The notes under the pieces: model-generated
Databases searched by the model: none
The model's input: only the letters and a program-made list of their open reading frames with translations
What the model was told of the DNA's origin: nothing
In this document: piece by piece, positions 14,754 to 21,722 of the stretch
Layout of the letters: each line of letters begins with the position of its first letter
Position numbering within the stretch: the stretch's first letter is position 1
Program-made: the position numbers and the translations under genes
Assembly: GCA_002305915.1 (NCBI GenBank)
Contig: DBRJ01000057.1
Coordinates: 1 to 24,008, forward strand
Direction: 5' to 3'
DNA: 24,008 bases
DNA from: Pelotomaculum sp. UBA1371
GTDB taxonomy: Bacteria; Bacillota; Desulfotomaculia; Desulfotomaculales; Pelotomaculaceae

Positions 14754-15626
14754 TTAGCAATTGCCTCCGGCCCGGACGACGGCCGCCTCCAGCGCTCTCC
14801 GGACCAGGACCGGCAGCACCTCCAGGCGGTACTCCCGGGAACCCCTGAGCGCGCTGGACCTGGGATTGGCCTGGGCCCTGGCCGCAGCTGCAGCATTTTC
14901 GATGTTCCCAAGGCTAACATCCGCCCCCGTTAAGATTGCTTCAGCTTCAGTAGCGCGTACCGGTCCCGGCCCCACCGGGGCCATGACGATGCGGGCCCAC
15001 TGGAACCGGTTATCTGCCAGGGATACGACCACTGCAACATTGAGCATGGGCAGAGCCAGTGCTTTCCTCTGCTCCAGGCGTTCATAGGCAGAACCCTGAT
15101 TTTTCAATAAGGCCGGAAACTGGATCCTGGTCACAATCTGGCTGGTGCTGTCCAGGACGCTCTTTCCAACACCGGCATACAGTTTTTCCACCGGGATGTA
15201 TTCTTTTCCCGACGGCGACACCACTTCAGCAACAGCACCCAGGGCCACCAGGGCCACAGCTGCATCCGCCGCCGGCTGGGCATTGACCACATTGCCCACC
15301 ACCGTGGCAGTGTTGCGAATCTGCAGGGAACCCACCGACCGGGCCGCCCGGGCCAGGACCGAAGCCTTTTCCTGGATTAATTTGGACTTGGCAACCTGGT
15401 TATGGGTTACAGCGGCGCCGAGCCGGATCAAATCATCCTCCAATGTGATTTCCTGCAAACCGGGAATCCTGGTTAGATCCACCAGCACTCCAGCTTCTTT
15501 TTTGCCGTTTGCAAGATCCAGGAGCAGGTCGGTGCCGCCCGCAACAACCCTGGCCCGTCCCTTGCCGCCCTGCAAATGGGACAGGGCCTGTTCTACCGTT
15601 TCCGGGATCAAGTAGTCTTGCAGCAT
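14754..15626 (-). CDS. FAD-binding subunit of the molybdenum hydroxylase
   Basis: A 290-residue FAD-binding subunit of the CoxM/XdhB type. The flavin signature RVVAGGTDLLL is at about residues 26-36, and RNTATVVGNVVNAQPAADA (104-122) forms the second FAD-contacting loop. There is no [4Fe-4S] insertion of the kind found in 4-hydroxybenzoyl-CoA reductase, so electrons should leave through FAD to a nicotinamide or a protein acceptor. The ATG at 15624-15626 is preceded by AAAGGAGG. It follows nfnB on the same strand after a 175-bp gap in which I saw no terminator or promoter, so co-transcription with the upstream flavoproteins is likely. It ends 22 bp before the [2Fe-2S] gene. Confidence 0.92.
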   Translation of the reverse strand: MLQDYLIPETVEQALSHLQGGKGRARVVAGGTDLLLDLANGKKEAGVLVDLTRIPGLQEITLEDDLIRLGAAVTHNQVAKSKLIQEKASVLARAARSVGSLQIRNTATVVGNVVNAQPAADAAVALVALGAVAEVVSPSGKEYIPVEKLYAGVGKSVLDSTSQIVTRIQFPALLKNQGSAYERLEQRKALALPMLNVAVVVSLADNRFQWARIVMAPVGPGPVRATEAEAILTGADVSLGNIENAAAAARAQANPRSSALRGSREYRLEVLPVLVRRALEAAVVRAGGNC

Positions 15627-15801
15627 AAAAATACCTCCTTTAGTTAAAATGAAGCCGTTTTATTTAGCCACCAGGCGAGGGCTCAGAGCAAAGGCAGAAG
15701 GGGCAAGAAGAACCTTCGCGCCTCAACCCCACCCCGATGCTTTGGGCCGCACTTTTCGCGCAGTCCGGAGAACTTGCCGGCACATCTTTTCCTGATCAAC
15801 T

Positions 15802-17229
15802 TTACTGGACCGGTCCCTTTTGGGTGAGGTAGCTGTGCATGGCCTTCGCCGCCGCGCGACCGGCCCCCATGGCCAGGATGACGGTGGCGGCGCCGGTCAC
15901 AATGTCCCCGCCTGCGTAAACACCGGGCTTTGAAGTAGCCCCGGTGGCCGGATCGGCCACGATATTGCCTTTTCTGTTAACTTCTAAACCGCTGGTGGTC
16001 CTGGGAACAAGGGGGTTGGGACCCTGGCCTATGGCCACCACCACCGTGTCCACGTCCATCACAAACTCAGTCCCGGGAATGGGCACGGGACTGCGGCGGC
16101 CGGAGGCGTCCGGCTCACCCAGTTCATAGCGCAGGCATTCCATACCTGTAACCCAGTAATTGTCATCATGGATAATTCTTGTTGGGCTGGTCAGAAAAGC
16201 AAATTTAACGCCTTCCTCCACAGCGTGTTCCACTTCCTCGCGGCGCGCCGGCAACTCATGCACGGATCGCCTGTAAACAATCCAGGATTCCTCCGTTCCC
16301 AGGCGCAGGGCCGTACGGGCAGAGTCCATGGCCACGTTGCCGCCCCCCAGCACGGCAACTTTCCTGCCCACCCGGATGGGAGTATCGCTTCCTGGGAAGC
16401 GGTAGGCCTTCATCAAGTTGGTGCGCGTCAGAAATTCGTTGGCTGAATAGACGCCGCAGGCGTTTTCACCGGGAATTTTCATAAAATAGGGCAGGCCCGC
16501 CCCGGTACCGATGAAAACAGCGTCAAAACCGCCGCCGTTGAGCAGTTCGTCAACCGTAGCGAATTTGCCCACGACCGCGTTGACCTCGATCCCGACCCCC
16601 AGCTTTTTCAGGTTTTCAACTTCGGCATGCACCACCCGCTTGGGCAGGCGGAATTCAGGAATGCCGTACATCAGGACGCCGCCGGCCACATGCAGGGCTT
16701 CAAATACGGTAACCCTGTGTCCGGCTTTGGCCAGGTCGGCGGCGCAGGTGAGACCGGCCGGCCCCGAACCGACAACGGCAACCTTCCTGCCGGTGGGCGG
16801 CGCAACCCTCTGGGGAAAAGTGCCCCGGGCCAGTTCCCAGTCTGCACAGTAGCGCTCAATGCGGCCAATGGCCACGGGTTCGTGCTTTTTCCCCAGGGTG
16901 CAGAATTTTTCACACTGGCTCTCCTGGGGGCAGACCCTCCCGCAAATTGCCGGCATTGCGTTTGTTTCTTTGATCTTTTGAATCGCCCCGCCGAAATCCC
17001 CTTCGGCCGCCAGCCTGATAAAGGCGGGAATGTCCACATCCACCGGACAACCCTGCCGGCAGGGCGCGTTTTTACAGTCAAGGCAGCGTTTTGCCTCGGC
17101 TATGACGGTATCTTCCGGGTAGCCCAGGGCCACTTCCTCAAAATTTTTGGACCGCCGTTGGGGATCCTGGGCCGGCATCGGGTTCTTTTTGGTAATGATC
17201 GTTTTTTTGGGCTGCTTTTCCCCGGTCAT
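15802..17229 (-). CDS. NfnB/GltA-type NAD(P)-dependent flavoprotein
   Basis: A 475-residue protein of the glutamate synthase small-subunit (GltD-like) family, most like NfnB, the large subunit of electron-bifurcating NADH-dependent ferredoxin:NADP oxidoreductase, also annotated as sulfide dehydrogenase subunit alpha. The N-terminal iron-sulfur domain has cysteines 49, 52, 57, 61 and 96, 100, 106, 110, enough for two [4Fe-4S] clusters. The FAD-binding Rossmann motif is GSGPAGL (154-160) and the NAD(P) one is VAVLGGGNVAMDSA (about 288-302). A C-terminal YAGGDIVTGAATVI block closes the FAD site. No glutamate synthase large subunit is nearby, and pairing with the following NfnA-like partner argues against a role in glutamate synthesis. 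Its ATG at 17227-17229 overlaps the nfnA stop (TAATG). Confidence 0.88.
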   Translation of the reverse strand: MTGEKQPKKTIITKKNPMPAQDPQRRSKNFEEVALGYPEDTVIAEAKRCLDCKNAPCRQGCPVDVDIPAFIRLAAEGDFGGAIQKIKETNAMPAICGRVCPQESQCEKFCTLGKKHEPVAIGRIERYCADWELARGTFPQRVAPPTGRKVAVVGSGPAGLTCAADLAKAGHRVTVFEALHVAGGVLMYGIPEFRLPKRVVHAEVENLKKLGVGIEVNAVVGKFATVDELLNGGGFDAVFIGTGAGLPYFMKIPGENACGVYSANEFLTRTNLMKAYRFPGSDTPIRVGRKVAVLGGGNVAMDSARTALRLGTEESWIVYRRSVHELPARREEVEHAVEEGVKFAFLTSPTRIIHDDNYWVTGMECLRYELGEPDASGRRSPVPIPGTEFVMDVDTVVVAIGQGPNPLVPRTTSGLEVNRKGNIVADPATGATSKPGVYAGGDIVTGAATVILAMGAGRAAAKAMHSYLTQKGPVQ

Positions 17230-18092
17230 TATTTTTCACCTCCCCGGACACAGCTGCACCTGTGTCCGGTCTCTCCCAGGTAGAGCTCCAGGGCAAGTTG
17301 CTCCATGGGCTTATAAATAACAGACCGCCGGGCCATTTCCTCGAAATCAACCAGGTGTCCGTCAAACTCCGGACCGTCAACACAGGTAAACTTTGTTTCG
17401 CCGCCCACAGTGACCCGGCAGCAACCGCACATACCCGTCCCATCGACCATGATTGAATTAAGGCTGACCACGGTTTTTAGGCCGTATTCCCGGGTCAGGC
17501 TGCTCACCGCCCGCATCATCGGCAGCGGGCCGATGGCAATACATAAGTCCAGTTCCTTCTTTTCCCCAATGACTTCCCTGAGGAGATCCGTAACAAAGCC
17601 ATGAAGTCCGTAAGAACCATCATCGGTGGCCACCAGCAGCCTGTTACAGGCAGCCCGCATCCGGTCTTCCCAGAATAGCAACTCCCTGTTACGGGCGCCG
17701 ACAATTCCGGTTACTTCGTTGCCGGCATCCTTGAGGGCGCGGGCAATGGGATAAACCGGGGCAACTCCGACGCCGCCGCCGATACAGACCACGCTTCCGA
17801 AGTTCTGGATCCGGGAGGGTAGTCCCAACGGTCCGGCGAAATCCTTGAGCTTGTCTCCTGCTTCCAAAGTCCCCAGTTGTCTGGTGGTTTTCCCCACCTC
17901 CTGAAAGACGCAGGTAATGGTCCCTCTCTCCCTGTCAAAGTCTGCAATTGTGAGGGGAATCCGTTCGCCGCCCTCCCATAGGCGAAGGATGACGAACTGA
18001 CCGGCCTTCGCCTTTCCAGCCACCAGGGGAGCCTTGATTTCAATCAGACTGATGTCGGGGGCCAGAACTTCTTTATTAACAATCCTGTACAT
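17229..18092 (-). CDS. NfnA-type ferredoxin-NADP reductase-like flavoprotein
   Basis: A 287-residue sulfide/dihydroorotate dehydrogenase-like FAD/NAD-binding protein, the partner of NfnB-type subunits. An N-terminal beta-barrel with RIPLTIADF (44-52) binds FAD, CIGGGVGVAPVYP (103-115) binds the nicotinamide, and MCGCCRVTVGG with C237 (222-237) carries the [2Fe-2S] cluster. In characterised NfnAB complexes this subunit takes NADH while NfnB handles NADP and ferredoxin; by homology the pair here should couple those three pools. The ATG at 18090-18092 has AAAGGAGGG upstream. It is the first gene after a sigma-54 promoter whose predicted start site lies about 24 nt upstream, and it is translationally coupled to nfnB. 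Confidence 0.88.
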   Translation of the reverse strand: MYRIVNKEVLAPDISLIEIKAPLVAGKAKAGQFVILRLWEGGERIPLTIADFDRERGTITCVFQEVGKTTRQLGTLEAGDKLKDFAGPLGLPSRIQNFGSVVCIGGGVGVAPVYPIARALKDAGNEVTGIVGARNRELLFWEDRMRAACNRLLVATDDGSYGLHGFVTDLLREVIGEKKELDLCIAIGPLPMMRAVSSLTREYGLKTVVSLNSIMVDGTGMCGCCRVTVGGETKFTCVDGPEFDGHLVDFEEMARRSVIYKPMEQLALELYLGETGHRCSCVRGGEK

Positions 18093-18126
18093 GAAAGCAT
18101 TACCCTCCTTTACTGAATATTTTTAC

Positions 18127-18143
18127 AGCAAGGAAGATGCCAG
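18127..18143 (-). promoter_or_regulatory. Sigma-54 (-24/-12) promoter of the nfn-hydroxylase operon
   Basis: The minus strand reads C-TGGCAT-CTTCC-TTGC-T (18143 down to 18127), with the invariant GG and GC exactly 10 bp apart. Only one base of TGGCAC is changed. The predicted start is near 18116, 24 nt before the nfnA ATG. The preceding gene on the same strand is a sigma-54-dependent activator, which makes a chance match unlikely. Confidence 0.85.
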
Positions 18144-18150
18144 TTTTTAA

Positions 18151-18160
18151 TGAATATTCA
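18151..18160. promoter_or_regulatory. TGAATATTCA palindrome next to the sigma-54 promoter
   Basis: A perfect 10-bp palindrome just upstream of the -24 element. Its short A+T-rich composition makes chance occurrence plausible; it could be an accessory binding site. Confidence 0.3.
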
Positions 18161-18190
18161 AAAAAAGAAAGACCTCTGGTTGAGAGGCCT
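18160..18190 (-). terminator. Intrinsic terminator upstream of the sigma-54 promoter
   Basis: Minus strand: AGGCCTCT-CAACC-AGAGGTCT, an 8-bp stem with one G-U pair, followed by TTCTTTTTTT. It separates transcripts of the regulator gene from the nfnA operon. Confidence 0.75.
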
Positions 18191-18212
18191 ACAGAATACT
18201 GAGTTCTTTTTT

Positions 18213-18232
18213 TGTTCAACAAAACTTGAACA
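18213..18232. promoter_or_regulatory. Candidate upstream activator site for the sigma-54 regulator
   Basis: Perfect dyad TGTTCAA-N6-TTGAACA, centred about 106 bp upstream of the predicted start site. The distance and the TGT...ACA ends fit an enhancer-like site for a Fis-type activator dimer. Only one copy was found. Confidence 0.6.
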
Positions 18233-18285
18233 GGTAGTTCCGGCAGATTTAAGGCTAAACCAGCAGATATTATCGACAAATAAAC

Positions 18286-18315
18286 GGCCGGTTGCCGAAA
18301 AAACGGCAGCCGGCC
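18286..18315 (-). terminator. Stem-loop after the response regulator gene
   Basis: Twelve-base G+C-rich arms, GGCCGGCTGCCG and CGGCAACCGGCC on the minus strand with one mismatch, loop of six T, then GTTTATTT. It begins 11 nt after the regulator's stop codon. Confidence 0.65.
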
Positions 18316-18325
18316 CCGGTTAAAT

Positions 18326-19792
18326 TTATTTATCTTTCTCCTTTTCCAGGTAGCGTAAAACCCGTGGGGTGACATTTAAAAGTTTTGCTGCTTTTGTCCG
18401 GCTATTTCCGGTCTTTGCCAGGGTTTCCTCTATGACCCGCCTGACCGTCCAGGCAGCCTCCCGCTCCATTGTATCCTTAAGTTCCGCCAGATCAATAGTG
18501 CCCTTGCTCAATATTACCTTGAGCAGTCTCCGGCTCCAGTCCCGAACCACCTCATTAACGTTTGTTTTTGTGCCCAGGTGCCTGGCCAGAAAATCTTGCT
18601 CATTGTGGACAACGTGTCCGGGCAGGCAATCCGGACCAAGCAGGTCGCTGCTCCTGAGGGCGAGGGAACGGGCCACCACATTGGACAACTCCCTGACATT
18701 GCCCGGCCAGGAATAGTTTTGCAACAGAGACATGGCCTGATCGCTAAACCGGATGCGCAAATGCCTCTCTTCTTCCGGCAAGTTTTTTTCAATAAAGTAG
18801 TCCACCAGCGGCACAATATCCATAGGTCTTTCCCGCAGGGGCGGGATTTGCAGGCTGACAACATCAAGGCGGTAGAGGAGGTCTTCCCGGAATAGTTTAT
18901 CCCTTGCTGCGTCCCGCAGGCTCTTATTGGTGGCAGCCAGTACCCGGACATCGGTTTTAAGCGGTCTTTCACCACCAACCCGGTAGAATTCACCGCTTTC
19001 TAAAACTCGCAGCAGCTTGACCTGGATGGACGGCGAGGCCTCGCCGATCTCGTCCAGAAAGAGAGTACCCTTGTTGGCCAGTTCAAAAATCCCGTGCCGG
19101 ACACCCTGGGAACCGGTAAAGGCCCCTTTTTCATGTCCAAAAAGCTCGCTTTCCAGCAACGACTCGGTTAGCGCCCCGCAGTTTACGCAGATAAAGGGAT
19201 TGCCGAAACGGGGACTGTTGGCATGGATAAACCTGGCCAGCAAATCTTTCCCGGTACCGGTCTCTCCTTCAATCAAAACGGAAATTTTGCGGGTAGCTAC
19301 TTTTTTACTTAAAAGAAGCAGTTCCTTCAGCGGGCTGTCATCGGCCATGATGATGCTGAATTCCGAAGCAAGCTTTTGCAGCTCATCACGGATAAACCGC
19401 TGTTTGTTATTAATGGACTGCAGGGCCAGGTCCAGCAGGTTGTCCAGTTCTTCCAGTTCATCAAAGGGCTTGTCGATATAATCAAAGGCGCCCAGCTTCA
19501 TAGCTTCTACGGCGGATTTAATGGTGCTGTAACCGGTCATAATGATTACCTCGCAGCCGGGACTGCTCTCCTTGATTTCTTTCAGCAGGGTAATCCCGTC
19601 AGTATCGGGCAGCTTCAAATCGACCATGGCTAAATCATAGGATTTTTCGCATAAGAGGGTCCTGGCCGCAACACCTGAATTAGCCACATCCACAGGGTAG
19701 CCTTTTTCTTCCCGAAAATAGAATTCAAAGAAGGTACCTACTTCAGCCTCATCATCAATCACCAAAATTTCCGGCTTCTTCACTGCTGTCAC
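18326..19792 (-). CDS. Sigma-54-dependent response regulator (NtrC type)
   Basis: A 488-residue enhancer-binding protein with all three NtrC-type domains. Receiver domain: acidic D13/D14, phospho-acceptor D58 in MVDLKLPDTDG, T86 and K108. AAA+ domain: Walker A GETGTGKD (176-183), the sigma-54 contact loop GAFTG (223-227) and Walker B TLFLDEIGE (243-251), followed by SWPGNVREL. A Fis-type helix-turn-helix lies at about 462-483 (GNSRTKAAKLLNVTPRVLRYL). Phosphorylation should trigger hexamer formation and activation of sigma-54 promoters. The start appears to be a GTG at 19790-19792 (GTG ACA GCA), with only a weak TGGGGTG upstream; a second GTG three codons on is possible. It lies 20 bp after its kinase and just before the sigma-54 promoter it probably controls. 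Confidence 0.93.
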   Translation of the reverse strand: MTAVKKPEILVIDDEAEVGTFFEFYFREEKGYPVDVANSGVAARTLLCEKSYDLAMVDLKLPDTDGITLLKEIKESSPGCEVIIMTGYSTIKSAVEAMKLGAFDYIDKPFDELEELDNLLDLALQSINNKQRFIRDELQKLASEFSIIMADDSPLKELLLLSKKVATRKISVLIEGETGTGKDLLARFIHANSPRFGNPFICVNCGALTESLLESELFGHEKGAFTGSQGVRHGIFELANKGTLFLDEIGEASPSIQVKLLRVLESGEFYRVGGERPLKTDVRVLAATNKSLRDAARDKLFREDLLYRLDVVSLQIPPLRERPMDIVPLVDYFIEKNLPEEERHLRIRFSDQAMSLLQNYSWPGNVRELSNVVARSLALRSSDLLGPDCLPGHVVHNEQDFLARHLGTKTNVNEVVRDWSRRLLKVILSKGTIDLAELKDTMEREAAWTVRRVIEETLAKTGNSRTKAAKLLNVTPRVLRYLEKEKDK

Positions 19793-19812
19793 CCCAGACT
19801 AGTTATTATCTG

Positions 19813-21444
19813 CTACAATGGAATAATCAAGGAGAAAACACTGCCCCTGCCGGCCTCGCTGTCGACCTCGATCCTGCCGCCGTGGGTTTGGGCGATACCC
19901 AGGCTCACGGAAAGTCCCAACCCGGTTCCCCTGGTTTTCTCCTTGGTTGTAAAAAAGGGGTTGAATATTTGATCGATTATGCTCTCCGGAATTCCCACCC
20001 CGTTATCCGCTACTTTTAACTCCACCACTGTACTGCCCGCTTCTGCGTCCTCCCGCATGTTTGTGCTGATTTCAATCACGCCGTCCGCCAGCTCCTCCAG
20101 GGCATCCCTGGCATTGAGCAAAAAGTTGATCACCACCTGCTCCAGCTGCAGCCTATTGCCCATAAACAGGGGGATTTGGGGATTGAGGTTCTTATTTATG
20201 GTTATCTTGTTTTTTTCGATTTGATAGGAAACCAGATATAAACTGTTTTCCACCACATCGTTGATGGACACTTGAGCGAAGGTATAACTGTCCTGCCTGG
20301 AAAAGGTAAGCAGGTTTTGGATAATACGCTTGCTTCTCTGCCCGCAGGACTTGATATCCTGCAGCAATTTTAAATACTTGTCATCCGGCGGAGCGCTTCT
20401 TAAAATTAGGCTGGAGTTGCCGATGATTGCGGTAAGGGGACTGTTCAGTTCGTGAGCGACGCCTGCGGCCATTTCACCTATGGCTGCGAGCTTGGCCGAC
20501 TGAAACAGTTGTGCCTCCATCCTTCTTTTGCCGGTAACATCATTAACGTACACAGCCATGCCGTAGAGATCGTTATTTTCGTTGTAGAGCGGGTAGGCCG
20601 ATATATTATAAATGTTTTTTGTGATAGTGTGGGTGGACTCCCTGACACAGGCCCGGCCTGTCTGAAAAGCTTCCGCGGCGGGACACAAATGACACTGATC
20701 CCCGCAGCAGGCAAAGGTCTCATAGCATTTTACATCCCTGCCGGACTTTGCTACGGGGTCCTGGCTGTTGGAACGCAAAACATTGTAAGAGAGGTCAATG
20801 AGAAAGAGCCTGCCCGGAACTGCTTTGAAAGTTTCCTCCCACTCCCTCTTGCTTTTGGAGACTTCGGCATATAAGCGGGTATTATTGATACAAACTGCCA
20901 GCTGGTCGGCCAACTGCTGAACAAAGATAAAATCATTCTCCGAATATACATAGGTCTCTTTACTTCCGAAATTCAGGGCGCCGATAACTTCGTTGTTGAC
21001 CAGGAGCGGCGCCATAATTGCCGATTTAATGCCCAGTTCCCTTAAGTTGTCATCTTCCTGGTATTTGTGCGGATCGTTCCAGATGTCCTGCCTTAAAAAG
21101 CAATGCTTGTCCATAATGGCCTTCCAGGGCGCCGAATTATGCCTGTCCAGGATCCAGCCCACACCCAGTATCTTTTGTTCCTTGGGTACTCCTGATTTAA
21201 TGATGAGCCGGCCTTTTTCCAGCAGGCAAAAACTGAGCAGGTCATAGGGGAGAACACTGCGCAGGGGGGCCGCTACCTCATCGATGATATCGTCATAGGA
21301 CATCTCCACATTGATCCTTTTGGCAATCTGCTGGATAATAGCCATACGCGAGTTCTGCCTGGTCAGTTCCTCGATAATGTTCTTTACTTCCGCAGGAGAC
21401 AGTACTTTGTTTTCTACAACCGGGGTTTCCTGACGCGGCTCCAT
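19813..21444 (-). CDS. Cytosolic GAF/PAS sensor histidine kinase
   Basis: A 543-residue kinase from the ATG at 21442-21444, chosen because TGGGGAG lies just upstream; an ATG six codons earlier has no ribosome site. No membrane segment is present. A GAF domain spans about residues 40-190. A PAS-like region (about 200-305) contains six cysteines: C240, C246, C247, C251, C254 and C266, within CYETFACCGDQCHLCPAAEAF. The HisKA helix carries the phospho-acceptor H332 in AGVAHELNSPLTAI, and the ATPase domain has N444 (NARDAL), DNGVGIPE and GTGLGLS. The gene precedes its response regulator by 20 bp, so they form a two-component pair. The signal is presumably cytoplasmic: a small ligand at the GAF domain, or redox or metal state at the cysteine cluster. 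Confidence 0.92.
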   Translation of the reverse strand: MEPRQETPVVENKVLSPAEVKNIIEELTRQNSRMAIIQQIAKRINVEMSYDDIIDEVAAPLRSVLPYDLLSFCLLEKGRLIIKSGVPKEQKILGVGWILDRHNSAPWKAIMDKHCFLRQDIWNDPHKYQEDDNLRELGIKSAIMAPLLVNNEVIGALNFGSKETYVYSENDFIFVQQLADQLAVCINNTRLYAEVSKSKREWEETFKAVPGRLFLIDLSYNVLRSNSQDPVAKSGRDVKCYETFACCGDQCHLCPAAEAFQTGRACVRESTHTITKNIYNISAYPLYNENNDLYGMAVYVNDVTGKRRMEAQLFQSAKLAAIGEMAAGVAHELNSPLTAIIGNSSLILRSAPPDDKYLKLLQDIKSCGQRSKRIIQNLLTFSRQDSYTFAQVSINDVVENSLYLVSYQIEKNKITINKNLNPQIPLFMGNRLQLEQVVINFLLNARDALEELADGVIEISTNMREDAEAGSTVVELKVADNGVGIPESIIDQIFNPFFTTKEKTRGTGLGLSVSLGIAQTHGGRIEVDSEAGRGSVFSLIIPL

Positions 21445-21498
21445 CTGCTCTCCCCATTTCATTATATAAAGACAATTCTTAATAAGATTAATTTATTG

Positions 21499-21515
21499 AA
21501 TAGTCTCTAACTATT
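21499..21515. promoter_or_regulatory. Dyad downstream of the kinase promoter -10
   Basis: AATAGT-N5-ACTATT, perfect 6-bp arms, lies just downstream of the -10 box on the minus strand, where a repressor could act. It includes TCTAACTA (21506-21513), identical to one arm of the palindrome in the MarR promoter. Confidence 0.35.
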
Positions 21516-21540
21516 TTAGATCCTAATAATATTTTGTCAA
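21513..21540 (-). promoter_or_regulatory. Sigma-A-type promoter of the kinase-regulator pair
   Basis: Minus strand: consensus TTGACA (21540-21535), 16-bp spacer, TAAAAT (21518-21513). It lies about 70 nt upstream of the kinase start codon. Confidence 0.6.
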
Positions 21541-21600
21541 TCCAAAAAAGAAGACAAAAAAAGTTCTTGAAGAGAGCTCAACCGGAGGTTTTGTTTTAAA

Positions 21601-21624
21601 ATAGCTGAATTATAGATTAGCTAT
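21601..21624. promoter_or_regulatory. Inverted repeat upstream of the MFS gene
   Basis: ATAGCT-N12-AGCTAT, perfect 6-bp arms, about 100 bp before the MFS start codon. It could be an operator, but the background is A+T-rich. Confidence 0.3.
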
Positions 21625-21722
21625 GACTATTCTTCATGTTATTATTAGATTGTAACAAATATACAATGAATTCTATTGAAATCTCTTAGGATAGAAATGA
21701 TTGGAGAAAATATTTTTCGCAT

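Noticed and set aside
15627..15801. Separate promoter or small gene between nfnB and the FAD subunit gene
   Set aside because: No -24/-12 or -35/-10 pair and only an 18-codon frame with no good ribosome site; the gap looks like plain intercistronic DNA.
15802..17229. Glutamate synthase small subunit (GltD) assignment
   Set aside because: The paired NfnA-like gene and absence of a GltB partner favour the NfnB/sulfide dehydrogenase subfamily.
18100..18375. 91-codon minus-strand ORF between regulator and nfnA
   Set aside because: It spans two terminators, the activator dyad and the sigma-54 promoter, so it is regulatory DNA and not a gene.
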